In this document: piece by piece, positions 11,977 through 24,100 of the stretch
Layout: the number at the start of each line of letters is the position of its first letter
Position numbering within the stretch: position 1 is the first letter of the stretch
Source of the DNA: Orbilia blumenaviensis
Taxonomy: Eukaryota; Ascomycota; Orbiliomycetes; Orbiliales; Orbiliaceae
Length of the DNA stretch: 64,000 nt
Assembly (NCBI GenBank): GCA_036872755.1
Contig: JAVHNS010000002.1
Span: 3,596,001 to 3,660,000 of the forward strand
Reading direction: 5' to 3'
Notes under the pieces: generated by a model
Told to the model about the DNA's origin: nothing
Database searches by the model: none
What the model saw: only the letters and a program-made list of their open reading frames with translations
Position numbers and translations under genes: made by a program

Positions 11977-14900
11977 ATGCAACGACCTTACAGCAGCCAG
12001 ATATTCGTTGCATCGGCACTTGCCGACGACAAGCAAGACCGCTTTTTGCACTGTCGCACACCACTCTGGGAAATCGACAACTTCACCACATGCTTCAGAA
12101 AAGAGTAAGCTGGAGTTCTCCAACTTCCTTCACAGCCTTTTTATGGTCTGTCTGTAGAGCTCTACTATAGAGGCATGATGAACTGACTACATGATTTTCT
12201 TTATCAGCTACCTCCAAGTTCTCTTCCCGATAGTTATCGTCAGCGCTTCTTTGCTGATTCTGTTCCTCGGATCAACCCACGTTTTCGTCCAGAAATGGAA
12301 AAACTATCGCCGAAAACCGCTTGCCTCACACCGCGACGATGATGCCTCCGATATAAGTTCTAACACCGATAGCAGTGCCGAACTGCTGGGCTCGGATTCT
12401 GAGAATGACTTCGAAGAGGGCGATATGGACGACCACCTGGCTCTGACTAGAACGATGAGCCGGGCTTCGGTTCAAGAAACCAAGGTCGATCGTCCCGTCG
12501 GAGAGGTCTGGTGGGTCGCCTTGGAGGAAATTGCCGTCATGGCCCAGATCGGATTGCATTTGACTACATACTTGCACCCAACCACCGAGGATTGGAGATT
12601 CGGAAGGCTGCCGGCTCTTGTTGGAGCTGCTGTTTGGGTGAGTAGTGATCGTGAAAACAGTAGTGATATCTTTTAAAAGCTGTGGAACTAAATCAGATCG
12701 ATCGATAAAATATTAGGGCTACACACTGATCCTTACTACGCTCCGCGTGTCCTTCCCTCGAACAAGACATTACCCTGTGCCTGTTCTGTGGGACCACACC
12801 GCCGCTATATACCTTTCCCAATTTATCTTATATACCGTTGTATTCCGAACCGTCTTAATTTACGATCGGCCATCTCTCAACCGTGCTATCGTATTTGCAG
12901 AATTCTCCATCGTATCGCTTTTGTCGGTTATTGTCCTCACCACCCGGAAAGGAAACAAACCCGTGAAGCAAGAAATAATAGATGGGCTTGAACCCTCCCA
13001 TGAGCCTCTCGCCAGTTTATACTCCCTTGCTAGTTATAGTTGGATCGATCCGTTGATTTGGGATGGATACAAATCGCCCTTGGAGATGAAAAGGGTCTGG
13101 AACCTGCGCAAAGACGACCATGCGATCGTAGTACTGAATAGCTTCAGGCAAACAAAGTAAACCGGCCTCCAGGATCATATCATGCCCACAGTAATTACAG
13201 TTAACTAACAACCTTTATAGGAAAGTAGCGTCGTTGACCTGGAGACTCATTGGGTTTTTCAAAGGGCTCCTTGCTGCACAGTTCGCCTGGACAGTATTCT
13301 ATTCTTTTCTCACTTTTGCACCTACTTTACTTCTCAGAGCTATTCTTGAGTATGTCGAGAATCCAGACAAGTATCCTCGCAACGTAGCGTGGCTTTATGT
13401 TGGGTTACTTTTCCTCACCGGTATCGTGCAAACTACGGGGTCTGGTATCGCTCTCTTCATCGGGCGCCGTATTTGTATCCGGCTTAGAGCCATTATCGTT
13501 GGTGAAATCTATTCTAAAGCCTTGCGACGCAAGGCTGCCGCCGCCGAACGTACATTGGGCCAGAAAGACGAAAAGAAGAAGGAAGAACCAAAGAAAAAGA
13601 AGCCAATCGACGAAGAACGACCTGCCTCGAAAGAAGGCGAAGAGAAGGATGAATCACAAGCTAATGTCGGTGCTATCATTAACTTGATGGCAGTGGACTC
13701 CTTCAAAGTGGCTGAAATCTGCGCCTACCTTCATTTCCTCGTTGCTTCCACCCCAGTCCAACTTACCATTGCTATCGCACTACTCTATGGCGTTATGGGA
13801 TGGAGTTCGATTGCTGGTATTGGTGTCATGATCTGCCTCTTCCCAATCAATTACACTATTTCCAGGCAGTTCAGCCGCATCCAAAACAGGATCATGGCAA
13901 TAACTGACAAGCGTATTCAAACCACAAACGAAGTTCTTCAAAATGTGCGAATCATCAAATATTTTGCATGGGAGCAGCGTTACGAGGGTGTCATTTCCGA
14001 ACCAAGGGCCCTGGAACTTAGAGAGCTGCGAAATCGCTACATTCTCTGGGGTATCGCTGCTAGTTTGTGGTACTCCACGCCTATTATTATCACCTTCATC
14101 TCGTTTTGGCTCTACACTGTGGTCGAAGGGAAGGAGTTGCGAGCACCAATTGCTTTCACTGCCCTGTCGCTCTTTGCGGTCTTGCGAACACCCTTGGATC
14201 AGCTTGCTGATATGCTTACCAATGTCCTCCAAAGCAAAGGTATGATAGTACTCACCTAATTAATCAGGAATATTAGAAAAATACTAATTCATTGGGTTTA
14301 GTGTCGATTGATCGTGTCCAAGAGTTCCTGGATGAAGAGGAAACCGAAAAATACACACAACTCAAACCTACAGACGCTGATGATAGCTCACTTGCTCCAC
14401 TTATCGGTTTCAAGGATGGCCACTTTACTTGGGGCAGCAAGAGCCTCTTAACCAAATTAGAGGGCGCTGGCTCATTCCAATTGGTCAATCTTAATCTTGA
14501 ATTCGTCCCCGGCGAATTGAATGTCATAGCCGGGCCTACTGGCTCTGGAAAGACCTCACTTCTCATGGCCCTGCTTGGGGAGATGACCAACGTGGGCGGA
14601 AGCGTCCATTTGCCCGGATACCACTGCCGAGAGGATCTCTACCCCGATGAAAATGGTCATACCGAAAGCGTAGCATACTGTGCCCAACAGCCATGGCTTG
14701 TCAACGACACAATCAAGAACAACATTATTTTTGCTGGCAAATATGACGAGGAACGATACAAGGCTGTTCTCTTCGCCTGCTCACTTGAGAGGGATCTTTC
14801 TATTCTTGACAAAGGTGACGCTACAGAAGTTGGAGAGAAGGGTATCGCACTTTCCGGTGGACAGAAGCAGAGGATCTCTCTCGCCCGAGCCCTCTACTCT

Positions 14901-17515
14901 AATGCTAAGCATGTGTTGCTTGACGACTGCCTAAGTGCCGTTGACTCTCACACTGCCAAATGGATCTACGAATACTGTATCATGGGTTCGTTGATGGAAT
15001 ACCGTACTTGTATTTTGGTTACTCACAACGTTGCTCTTTGCGTCCCGCGAGCCAAGTTTGTAGTTGTCATGAAAGGCGGCGAAGTCCAGAAACAGGGAAC
15101 ACCAGAAGAAGTCGTTGCGTCTGGGGCTCTTGGGAAAGACGAGCTCTTGAAGGGTCTTACCTCTCGAAGCCAGTCGACTGTCGTTTCGCGGGTTGGGTCT
15201 ACTGCCAATCTTCGCAAGGATGTCACTACTACGGATGGGCCTGTCAAGTCTTTAGTTACTGCGAATGGCACAGCGAAGGCGGATGATGTTAAACAGAAAC
15301 AAGCTGAGGGCTCTAGCAACGAAGAGACTAAATCCGAAGGCTCAGTTGACTGGAAAGTCTACAAATTGTACTTGAACATGATGGGCGGATGGTTCTTCTG
15401 GGTTATGGTTGTCCTCGCTATTGCACTTCAGCAAGTCGGATCAATGGCTACTACAATTTGGATTCGGCAATGGGCCCTCCAATACCAGAGCCAGGACGTA
15501 AAGAGAGCTTCAACCCACCACGTCGTCACGAGCAAATTTAGTGCCTTTGGTTCCAGCAATTTCTGTTCAGCATCTGGAGTCTGTGCTTGGAATATCCCAC
15601 TTGCCTCCGAGTCCCCAAATATGAGTACTCTTGCGGATGAACCAAACGAGTCACATAGCGTTGATGTTATGTACTACCTCTCCGTTTACGCCCTTTTCGG
15701 TGTTATCTTCGCCTTAACATCCGTTTTCAGAGAGGGTGTTGTCTTCGCCGGAAGTTTGAAGGCATCGAAGAGAATCCACGACCGGCTGCTCTACAGTGTC
15801 CTACGAGCAAAGTTCAGGTTCTTCGATTCTACGCCACTTGGCCGAATCATCAATCGTTTTTCAAAGGATCTTGAAGCTATTGACCAGGAAGTGGCCCCGG
15901 TAGCCCTCGGGATGATCCACTCGCTTGCTTCGGTTGTTTCGATTGTCGTATTGATTACCATTATCACCCCTGGTTTCCTCTTTGCTGGTGTGCTCATTTC
16001 TATACTGTATTGGTTGATTGGTATGTTCTACCTCCGAGCATCCAGAGATCTCAAACGACTGGAATCCATCCAACGAAGTCCGCTTTATCAGCACTTCGGC
16101 GAAACACTAGCCGGTATCACCACAATCCGCGCATATGGTGACGAACGACGTTTTGTCAGGGAAAATTTGAACAAGATCGATCTAGCAAACCGCCCATTCT
16201 TCTATCTCTGGGTAGCCAACCGATGGCTTTCGTGGCGAGTGGATGTAGCTGGTAGCTTGGTCTCATTCTTTGCCGGTTTGTTTGTGATTTGGAACGTTGG
16301 AACTATTGATGCTGGATTGGCGGGTCTTTCTTTGACTTATGCGATCAGTTTCAATGATAATGTCCTGTGGGTTGTGCGACTTTATGCTATGAACGAACAA
16401 AACATGAATTCGTAAGTCTCTTCTGTTCCCGATAGGTAACATGCCTTAGGTTTCGTCTAACCGTGAGTTTAAATAGGGTTGAACGTCTTAAAGAGTATCT
16501 TGAAATTGAACAGGAAGCCCCGGAAATCATCCCGGAAAACCGCCCAAGCAGCGACTGGCCCTCCAAGGGTGCCCTTAGCTTCCGTGAGTACTCTACTAGA
16601 TACCGTGCCGATCTCGACCTCGTCTTGAAGAAGGTGAGCTTTGATGTAAACCCATGCGAAAAAGTCGGAATTGTAGGCAGAACTGGGGCTGGAAAATCAT
16701 CGCTTGCTCTGGCTTTGTTCCGCGCATTGGAGGCCACCGAAGGTACTATTTTGATCGATGGGATTGATATCAGCAAACTGGGATTGAAGGATCTTCGAGA
16801 GGGAATTACCATGGTTCCTCAGGATCCAACGCTGTTTACAGGAACTATCAGGAGCAATCTTGACCCCTTTGGAATTCACACCGACGAAGAGATTTTTGCC
16901 GCCCTCCAAGAGGTCCAGTTGGTTGGAGAAGACGAAACGCTATCACAGTCCACTATTGTCCCATCTGACAATCAATCTGAAGGCTCCGTAACGCATGCTG
17001 AAGACCTTATGTTTTCCTCGACCACACTAACCGCAACATCACCAACATCGCCCACCTCGCCCACCATCCCAACCGCCACACAACCGGTGAATAAAAACAT
17101 CTTCCTTGACCTTTCCTCCAAGGTCGCCGAGTCTGGAAACAATCTCTCCCAGGGACAACGTCAACTCCTCTGTCTGGCACGAGCGCTCTTGAAAAAGCCA
17201 AAGATCATTCTCATGGACGAAGCAACCGCTTCCATTGACTATGCTACCGACGCAAAGATCCAGGAAACGATCAGAGGATGGAATAGCAGCTCTGTTATGA
17301 CAATCGCGCATAGACTGAATACCATCGTTGACTACGACAGAGTTCTCGTGCTGGATCACGGTGAAGTCAAGGAATACGACCACCCATATACCCTAATCCA
17401 AAAGAAAGACAGCCTTTTCAAGGACATGTGTGCCAGCAGCGGTGAGCTGGAAACTCTACAGAAAATGGCAAAGGAAGCATGGGAGAGGAAGCATCCGAGG
17501 CTAGTGGATGTCTAA
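11977..17515 (+). CDS. ABCC/MRP-type full ABC exporter, YBT1/BPT1-like
   Basis: ATP-driven exporter of the MRP subfamily, probably in the vacuolar or plasma membrane; substrate unknown (relatives move bile acids, glutathione conjugates and drugs). Six exons (11977-12104, 12208-12637, 12717-13156, 13221-14239, 14302-16411, 16477-17515) give 1721 aa. An N-terminal TMD0 is followed by TMD1, NBD1, TMD2 and NBD2. NBD1 has Walker A GPTGSGKT (750-757), signature LSGGQ (856-860) and Walker B HVLLDDCLSAVD, with Asp in place of the catalytic Glu as is usual in ABCC. NBD2 has GRTGAGKS (1443-1450), LSQGQ (1599-1603) and IILMDEATASID with the Glu kept. A long acidic Ser/Asp insert follows the second TM segment (about residues 70-115) and contains TRTMSRAS, a possible kinase site. 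An SPT-rich insert of roughly 45 residues sits between Walker A and the signature of NBD2. Drug export is inference. Confidence 0.93.
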
Positions 17516-18313
17516 AGAGTCCAGTAATAGTATACCTTTTGTTCGAGCGAGCCCCCCTTTTTTCTTTTTTCTTTCTGTTTTTTTGTTATCATCTTCATTC
17601 TGTAGTGATATATGCCCCCTCGCGGCCCTTAGCCGTTAAACTTCTAGTCTATAGAGTTTATAGGCTTTAAAAGTGTAATATAGAAACGACGTATATGTGT
17701 CTAGGCGAACCAAATTTGGAAAATCAATTCTACCAACCTGATTTAGTCTACATTGTAAACCTATAACTGTACCCGCGAAGTTGAGCTCGATTTGTAAACC
17801 ATGTTCTCGAGATGTTGTATTTTTGACTAACAACGAATTCAGCGTCAACACCTGCATCTAATTCTGTTAGTCGTTAGCCTCATAAAAACCCCTAACAAAA
17901 GTATCAAAGTATATATTTTCCCCCTTAGACTACCTTTTTATTAGAATCAAAACGATTTCCTTATACTTTAGTTCTATAAGTTGGGATAGTATGTTAGTAA
18001 TTTAGACAGGCTTGCCCAGCTTTCATATTCCTAATGTAAACCAGACCCTGAACAGCAGAATGTCCGAGGAGTGTGTAGATGTCCCTCTACGTAAATATAC
18101 ATCCGCAGCTCGTAGAATTGCGCTGCTGAAAGAACGTTGGATCTCCACTGCTGCACCCATCAAGTTACTCTTAAGCACCATTGACCTAACACCTTCTTGT
18201 ATTAAGCCTCCCTCTGAACGATATCCGGCATCGCATAGGGTCAATCTCCAGCCCCATTATATATTATATCAGCTTCTCCTTCTCCTTCTTCTCGGTCTGG
18301 TAGCCTTTTCGAG
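17516..18313. other. Intergenic: ABCC 3' flank and modin-like promoter
   Basis: This is AT-rich sequence with T-rich tracts after the ABCC stop. A CT-rich stretch at about 18270-18300, preceded by TATATTATAT, directly abuts the next start codon and is a typical fungal core-promoter arrangement. No gene is supported in between. Confidence 0.6.
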
Positions 18314-20569
18314 ATGTCGAACACCACGGCTACGCCGACAACCAAGGACGATGGTGGTAGTGACGCCTGGCAGATGCAGTTGACCTTAGTTGCACTTGTC
18401 ATAGCACTCGCTGCCCTTGGTATCGCATTTTTCCAAGTCCTTCAACAGTATCTAAGCTCCCCACAGCGAGACAAATGTTTAACTGGAGCCATAGGCGGTT
18501 GGTCCGACTTCACCAGGACCCGCTGGGACCTCGCTAGGTGGAGAATCAGGGTCAAGTACTCGAGAATCAACCTCTCACCATGGATAATCATTCACATACG
18601 ACAATCTCAGGAGGCAGAGATCATCCAATGGGTACGAGAGCAAGGAAGAGACTACCCTTATACCTCAATTGGCGACTTTGGCGTTGGAAGGTTCGACCTA
18701 ACCCACGGCTCCCTAGTTCTACACCCTCTTGACAATCCTAGAGCTGGCCTATCGTTCTGGACGCTGCCATTTCGAGAAAAGATCTCATGGACGTACTTCC
18801 GAGTCTGCCGTTGGAGATCTTGTCCAGGATTTGCGAGGGCGGGGTGGGCCAATGTACTGGCTGCCTTGAACGTTGGCCCTGACGATCGACTTGTGGATGG
18901 CCTGCAAGATGCAGATATCATCCCCTCGGCGGTTGATGTTCCATTCCAAGTTGTGGACTTGAATACGCTTGGTCTTCTTTGTTATATGATCGGCCTTAGG
19001 GACGTTCAAATCGACGAATCTACTGGAACCATACACGCTAGGAACGCCTATCTTCGGGTCCAAACGTTAACGATACCCGCAGTTGGCCAAGTGGTCTCCA
19101 TTGATGGCGATTTTGAAAATCTTCGCAAGCAACTGCATACTGTCAATTCTGAAGAACTCAAGTCAGTATTACGATCAGCAACAGGACACATCCATATCAA
19201 CTTATTCCAGCCAAGCATACACTTTTTCGACGAAAATGCGGCCCTATATGGGCTCTTCTATCGCTGGAACAGCAGTATGTGGGAATCCTACCGGATCTGG
19301 GTAACCACGAACCTGATTGTTCAAAATCCAAGTCATGAAATCGCAATCAAGGCATCTCTCACCGCTCAATGCACTGCATACAAGAAAAGGATCACCCATG
19401 CTGCGCAGGGGGAAGGTTCCTGGTCTCCAACGTGGATGTCGTTGATTGGAAGTGCCACACCAACGATCATTAAATACATGGCTTTCTTGCCCTTCATGCC
19501 AATCTGGTCCGCGCAACCTGGTGAATCCTTCTTTTCTGCGTATAACACATATCTAAACCAAGCCCGTGCCACTTTTATGAAGGAAGTCGGCAAAGGTTTC
19601 GTTCCTAACATTGAATTTCACGCTAAAATCGAATTCATGTTGGCTAGCAATGGTATACCCTTCATCCGGCCAAAATCAGAGTTCCTCCTCACCAAGGATA
19701 CTGGGGCAATGCCTGACGTTTCGAGATCATGGGCCATCGAGCCAATCATCCCAATCCTCAAGAACTGGCCTGGAGCAGAAGAAGTTGTTGACCAAATCCT
19801 CGATCCCGAACTCTCACTTCCTCTCCCTAACGCAGTCATCCAACTTCTTAGAGGGGTACCTCTACAAGAAGTCCGCACCGGCTTGGAGCAATACATCATG
19901 GAAACCGAGATTTCAGGATATACCCTCGAGAGCACTATATATTTAGGCTTGTTATTTATCGACGCTCGCATCCAGCAATTATGGTGTAAAGTCGAGGGCG
20001 GGGACAACGGTCCTCTAACCGGCTTCTATAACACCCCAGGTCTGGATGCCGCAGAGCAATGCAAAATGATGAACCATATTCGCTTCCACCCTTCAGCCGC
20101 GGTTGTAGACTTCTTGGGCTGTTGGCTTGAAGTATGCGCGAAAATTGATGTGGTTGGCGAGACTTCGGCCTTGATTAAGGCATTTCATGAGATTCTCGGT
20201 GAATGGGCAGCGGATGGCGAACATATGTGCTACGCCTTAATGGATGGGTTCAAACCTACCCCGTCTACCGAGGAAACTGTGCATTCCAGCTTCAGACGAC
20301 TTGAGCGGAGCAGTTGGCATCCTAAACAGAAGACCATCAGTCACACTCTGGCACAAAAATGTCAATCAGGCAGGCCGTTAACGAGATCTCAATTCGTCGA
20401 ATGGATCAAAGCGGAGGAACATAGATTGGCTGGGATGGAAAAGATCCTATCTTTGATGCAGCTGAGAATCTGGTTGATGCAGTTGTGTTACGGATGCTAT
20501 GCGGACTCACCTATGGTTTGCAAGGCGAGGATGAGACGAGGAACAAGAGTTGAGGTTAGATTGATTTGA
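18314..20569 (+). CDS. Modin-like single-pass membrane protein, function unknown
   Basis: Uninterrupted 751-codon frame with no intron, starting at the first ATG after a CT-rich leader. One hydrophobic helix near the N terminus (about residues 23-47, LTLVALVIALAALGIAFFQ) is followed by LQQYLSSPQRDKCLTG and a large soluble region. The layout (short Ser/Thr N terminus, TM helix, an LQQY-type motif, then a Trp-rich block WSDFTRTRWDLARWRIRVKYS) matches fungal proteins that databases label 'modin' or 'related to modin', as I recall them. That family has no established biochemical role, so none is assigned. The soluble part is rich in Trp and Leu and lacks a motif I recognise. It is convergent with SAC3. 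The gene is very probably real given its length and the lack of competing frames; the family label is tentative. Confidence 0.75.
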   Translation: MSNTTATPTTKDDGGSDAWQMQLTLVALVIALAALGIAFFQVLQQYLSSPQRDKCLTGAIGGWSDFTRTRWDLARWRIRVKYSRINLSPWIIIHIRQSQEAEIIQWVREQGRDYPYTSIGDFGVGRFDLTHGSLVLHPLDNPRAGLSFWTLPFREKISWTYFRVCRWRSCPGFARAGWANVLAALNVGPDDRLVDGLQDADIIPSAVDVPFQVVDLNTLGLLCYMIGLRDVQIDESTGTIHARNAYLRVQTLTIPAVGQVVSIDGDFENLRKQLHTVNSEELKSVLRSATGHIHINLFQPSIHFFDENAALYGLFYRWNSSMWESYRIWVTTNLIVQNPSHEIAIKASLTAQCTAYKKRITHAAQGEGSWSPTWMSLIGSATPTIIKYMAFLPFMPIWSAQPGESFFSAYNTYLNQARATFMKEVGKGFVPNIEFHAKIEFMLASNGIPFIRPKSEFLLTKDTGAMPDVSRSWAIEPIIPILKNWPGAEEVVDQILDPELSLPLPNAVIQLLRGVPLQEVRTGLEQYIMETEISGYTLESTIYLGLLFIDARIQQLWCKVEGGDNGPLTGFYNTPGLDAAEQCKMMNHIRFHPSAAVVDFLGCWLEVCAKIDVVGETSALIKAFHEILGEWAADGEHMCYALMDGFKPTPSTEETVHSSFRRLERSSWHPKQKTISHTLAQKCQSGRPLTRSQFVEWIKAEEHRLAGMEKILSLMQLRIWLMQLCYGCYADSPMVCKARMRRGTRVEVRLI

Positions 20570-21154
20570 ATTGACGGCATCATGGGACATATATATTTCT
20601 TATTGCTATAGCGCTAGGAGCAACCTGTTATGTCGCTGGTTAGCATCTTCATGTTTTTTTGTTTGTCTTGTTTTTTCTCTCGTTGCATTGCATTCACCGA
20701 GGGAGGACGTACTATATCAAATATATCGGCGCTTATGGGATATCCATAGAGGTTTCATATCGAGCACGACTCGATCTTTGCACTTTCACATTTCACTTTA
20801 TGGATACTTATAATAAAGAAAGTTGCCTGAAACCATAAATTTCTCTTCATTGATCTCTTCATCGATTTGCCTGCGCCCTGTAGGCTCAAAAAAATATTCT
20901 CTACATAAAGACGCCATGCATGTGTAAGATAAATGATAAAACCCAGAAACGATGCCCCCCTAGAACAAATATATGCTCGGTAACTCCGTCGCTGATGAAA
21001 AAGAGACAAACAAAAACATTGTTATACAGAGGGAACAGAAAGTAGTAGTAATGGTAATATACAAAACTGAAAGGAGACATGAAGACGAAATGAAATATCT
21101 ATTGGTTTTGTTGGCTCCTTCTATTGCTGATTTGCCTATCCGCCACAGATACTT
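20570..21154. other. Convergent 3' intergenic region
   Basis: AT-rich 585-bp region between the stop codons of the modin-like gene (plus) and SAC3 (minus). It most likely contains both 3' UTRs. A TAATAAAG stretch near 20812 could serve as a polyadenylation signal for the plus-strand gene. No other gene is seen. Confidence 0.55.
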
Positions 21155-24100
21155 TCAAAATACAACATTGCCTCCCCCGATGCTAAGATCATCCCAATTC
21201 TCGCCTGGTCCAGAAAACCCATCTAGGAATGCGGCAAAACTAGACGAGTTTCCATCAAACATGTCATCAGGGGCCAGTAAATCGTCGTCCCCATCTGGCA
21301 GGGCCCAAGCATCGAACTTCGCTGACACCGAACTGAGGGCTTTCGAGACATTGTCAGTCGCAGTCTGGATCTTCCTCTTCTTAGAATCGGTAATTTCTTC
21401 TATCGACTTCCGCTTCTTCAGATTCCGCTCTCGCTGCGTAGCCTTCTCGGGTGGGTTTTCGATAGGCGGCAATCCGTAGATATATGCCTGCGGTTTCTTA
21501 TACTCCGTATACCGCCGTCTCTTTGCAGTGCTCGGGTTCCCATGATTGGGTTTATCCCCTTTCAACATCAACTGCGTTGTAAGAAGTTCGTCCAACGAAT
21601 CCAATGACCGTTTTCGACCCAGAGAGGCCGTTGGGATTTCGGGAGGAACAGCGGAAGAGACAGGATCCTCTGTTGGTGGCGTGACCTGCTTTTCTTTCCT
21701 CAATCCAACACCAAATTCCTTCACCACCTTATCCAGCATCTCCAGGTCTGCCAGTTCTTCGACCACTAGTAGTTTCACTTGGATCTTGCCCCCCTGTTCG
21801 AGTTCAGGCACACCCAAAGCAGATGTTATTTGCTTTTCTTGCGCTTTCCTCGTCTTTCCTTCACCCGTATACGCCACCACTAGAATCTGAATCTTGTCTT
21901 CTGGCGCTTTCTTCAACGCATTCTTCACTGTTCGGTGAAAAACTCCCTTATCGTGACTAAGAACTTTCTTCCACCCTCTATTTGACTTCATTGCTGTGCA
22001 TCCAAATATAATCCCGCCAATCATTCCGTCCTGGCCTCGAGTATGGGAACTCGCCACATGCTCGTCTTGATACGTGTCCTCTCCTTCTCTCTTCACCAAA
22101 TCCCCGAATTTATTCATAAACCATTTTAATGATCGCTTCCCTTGGTCTGCGCAAACGATCTGTAGTTGCCAGGTATTTGGTGCATCTGCTTCCAAAAGCG
22201 CCGGTAGCCCATTTGGGTTGCATTCCGATAATTGAAGCTTATGCCACGCGCAGTTCTTCAGTTCCTGACGTCGACTGGCGAGCTGGGTGATGTCGGTATA
22301 CTCAAATTTATTCAGGGAGTCTATCCCCGGATACCAAGGTCCGGCACCAAGCTTTGCATTGTATTTTCGGATATCTTCCCGTGGAATAGGCCTAACTACA
22401 TCGCGCCATGTAAGCTCAGGTGGAGAAGGGAGGTTGTCATTCTGTGGAACGTCCTCAGGAAGTGGGAGGCCCGATGGTGCTAGCTTCGGTTCCCTTGGCG
22501 GTGAAACCTCTTCTTCGACCGGATCGAGATCCTCTATAACTTGTATTTTCGGCAAATCGTCATGCAGCGACGGTTGAACAGAGTCAGGTTCTGAGATTTG
22601 TTTTACTTGGTCTGAAACTGTCGGTGATTTTGGTACAGGGTTTTCTTGAGCGGGAGATTTGGAAGGTTCCGGCGCTTTAAAAACTTGATCAAAAATCGAA
22701 GTCCCTGGCACTGTAGGAGCTTGGTCGAAGATCGAGGCCTCTGGTGGTTTGGGGGTTTGATCAAAGATAGAAGTCCCTGATAATTTGGGGATCTCGCCGA
22801 AAATCGAGGTTGGTTCAGGCTTGGGAAGTTCGCCGAAGATCGAGGCCTCTGAGGGGATCTGATCGAATTTTGATGTTTCTGGCGGCTTGGAAACTTCACC
22901 AAATATTGACGCCTCCGGGACAGGAACTTTGGGAGTTGTAGATGCTGTTACGGCGGGCGTAAATGATGATAGGGGCGGAGGAACTTGGGGTGTATTGGTG
23001 GGGGCAGGGAGTGCTAGTTCCGGCTGAGTTTCTGGCGCGGCGGATGGGAAAAAGCTGGATATGGGCAGTTGGGGTGCCGAGTCGAAGATCGACTTAGGAG
23101 GCTCCTGAGCCGGGGTCGACGAGAAAATAGACTGCACCGATGGCTTTACCGGAGGCGGCGGGAAGAAACTAGTAACAGTTTCTTTAGGCGGCTCTGGCTT
23201 CGGCGGTCCAAATATTGATATAGTGGGGGGCTTGGACGCCGGCGTCTGGCTGGGCACGAATGACGGTGCCCCCGGAAGTGCAGGCGGCTTTTGTCCAACC
23301 GCCGACGGGCCCGTATCCGCTTGGGCTTTAGGCCCGGTGTCAAACACCGAAGCCGGCTGCTTATCAGCCTCCCTGGCTGGAGGCGGCGGCGCAAAGACGG
23401 AAACTGGGGGGGGGACACTCGTTGCAGTCTGAAAAGCGGACTGCGGGGGCGGGGTCCCCGATGCCGCAGGAGAGCCCGCCCCAAACGCGGGTGGCCTTTC
23501 CGGCACCACTGTGCCAAATGCGAGCGGAGCAGGAGCCGCCGATTTGGGTCCGAATGCAGATACGGGTGCGGGCCGCGCGCCAAAAGCCGAGACCGGTCCC
23601 CCAAAAGCTGATACTGGCCCCCCGAAGGCCGATGCTACCGGGGGTGCAGCGCCAAATGCCGACGGGGCGGGAGGTTGCACAGCAGGGCTCGCCTCCCGTG
23701 TGACTGGTTGGGATGAGAAGGCGGATGGGGCCGCTGGTGCCTTCAATTGGCCCGAGCTTGAATCCGTTGCCGCCTTCGAAAAGCCTTGGAAGGGCGGTGG
23801 AACCTGGCGCTGAACCTGTTGTCGTACCGGCTGTGTCACAGTCTTTGCTGGGACTATTGAAAATGTTAGCAAATAATTGATGATGACTCGATGGTGGTTG
23901 GTTGTACCTGGTACGAATGCCCTCTTTGCAGCTTTCTTTTTCTTCTGCGCCAGTAGGTTTATAAGATCCTGAGATCTGGCTGCCTGGACTTTACCGTTCC
24001 TAGAACTCTGTATTAAGTCGAAGAGTGCATCTTGCACAGGATCTTCACCAACTTGATCCTCAGGGTCGACTACTACGGTCCCGACGGACTCCCAGCTTGA

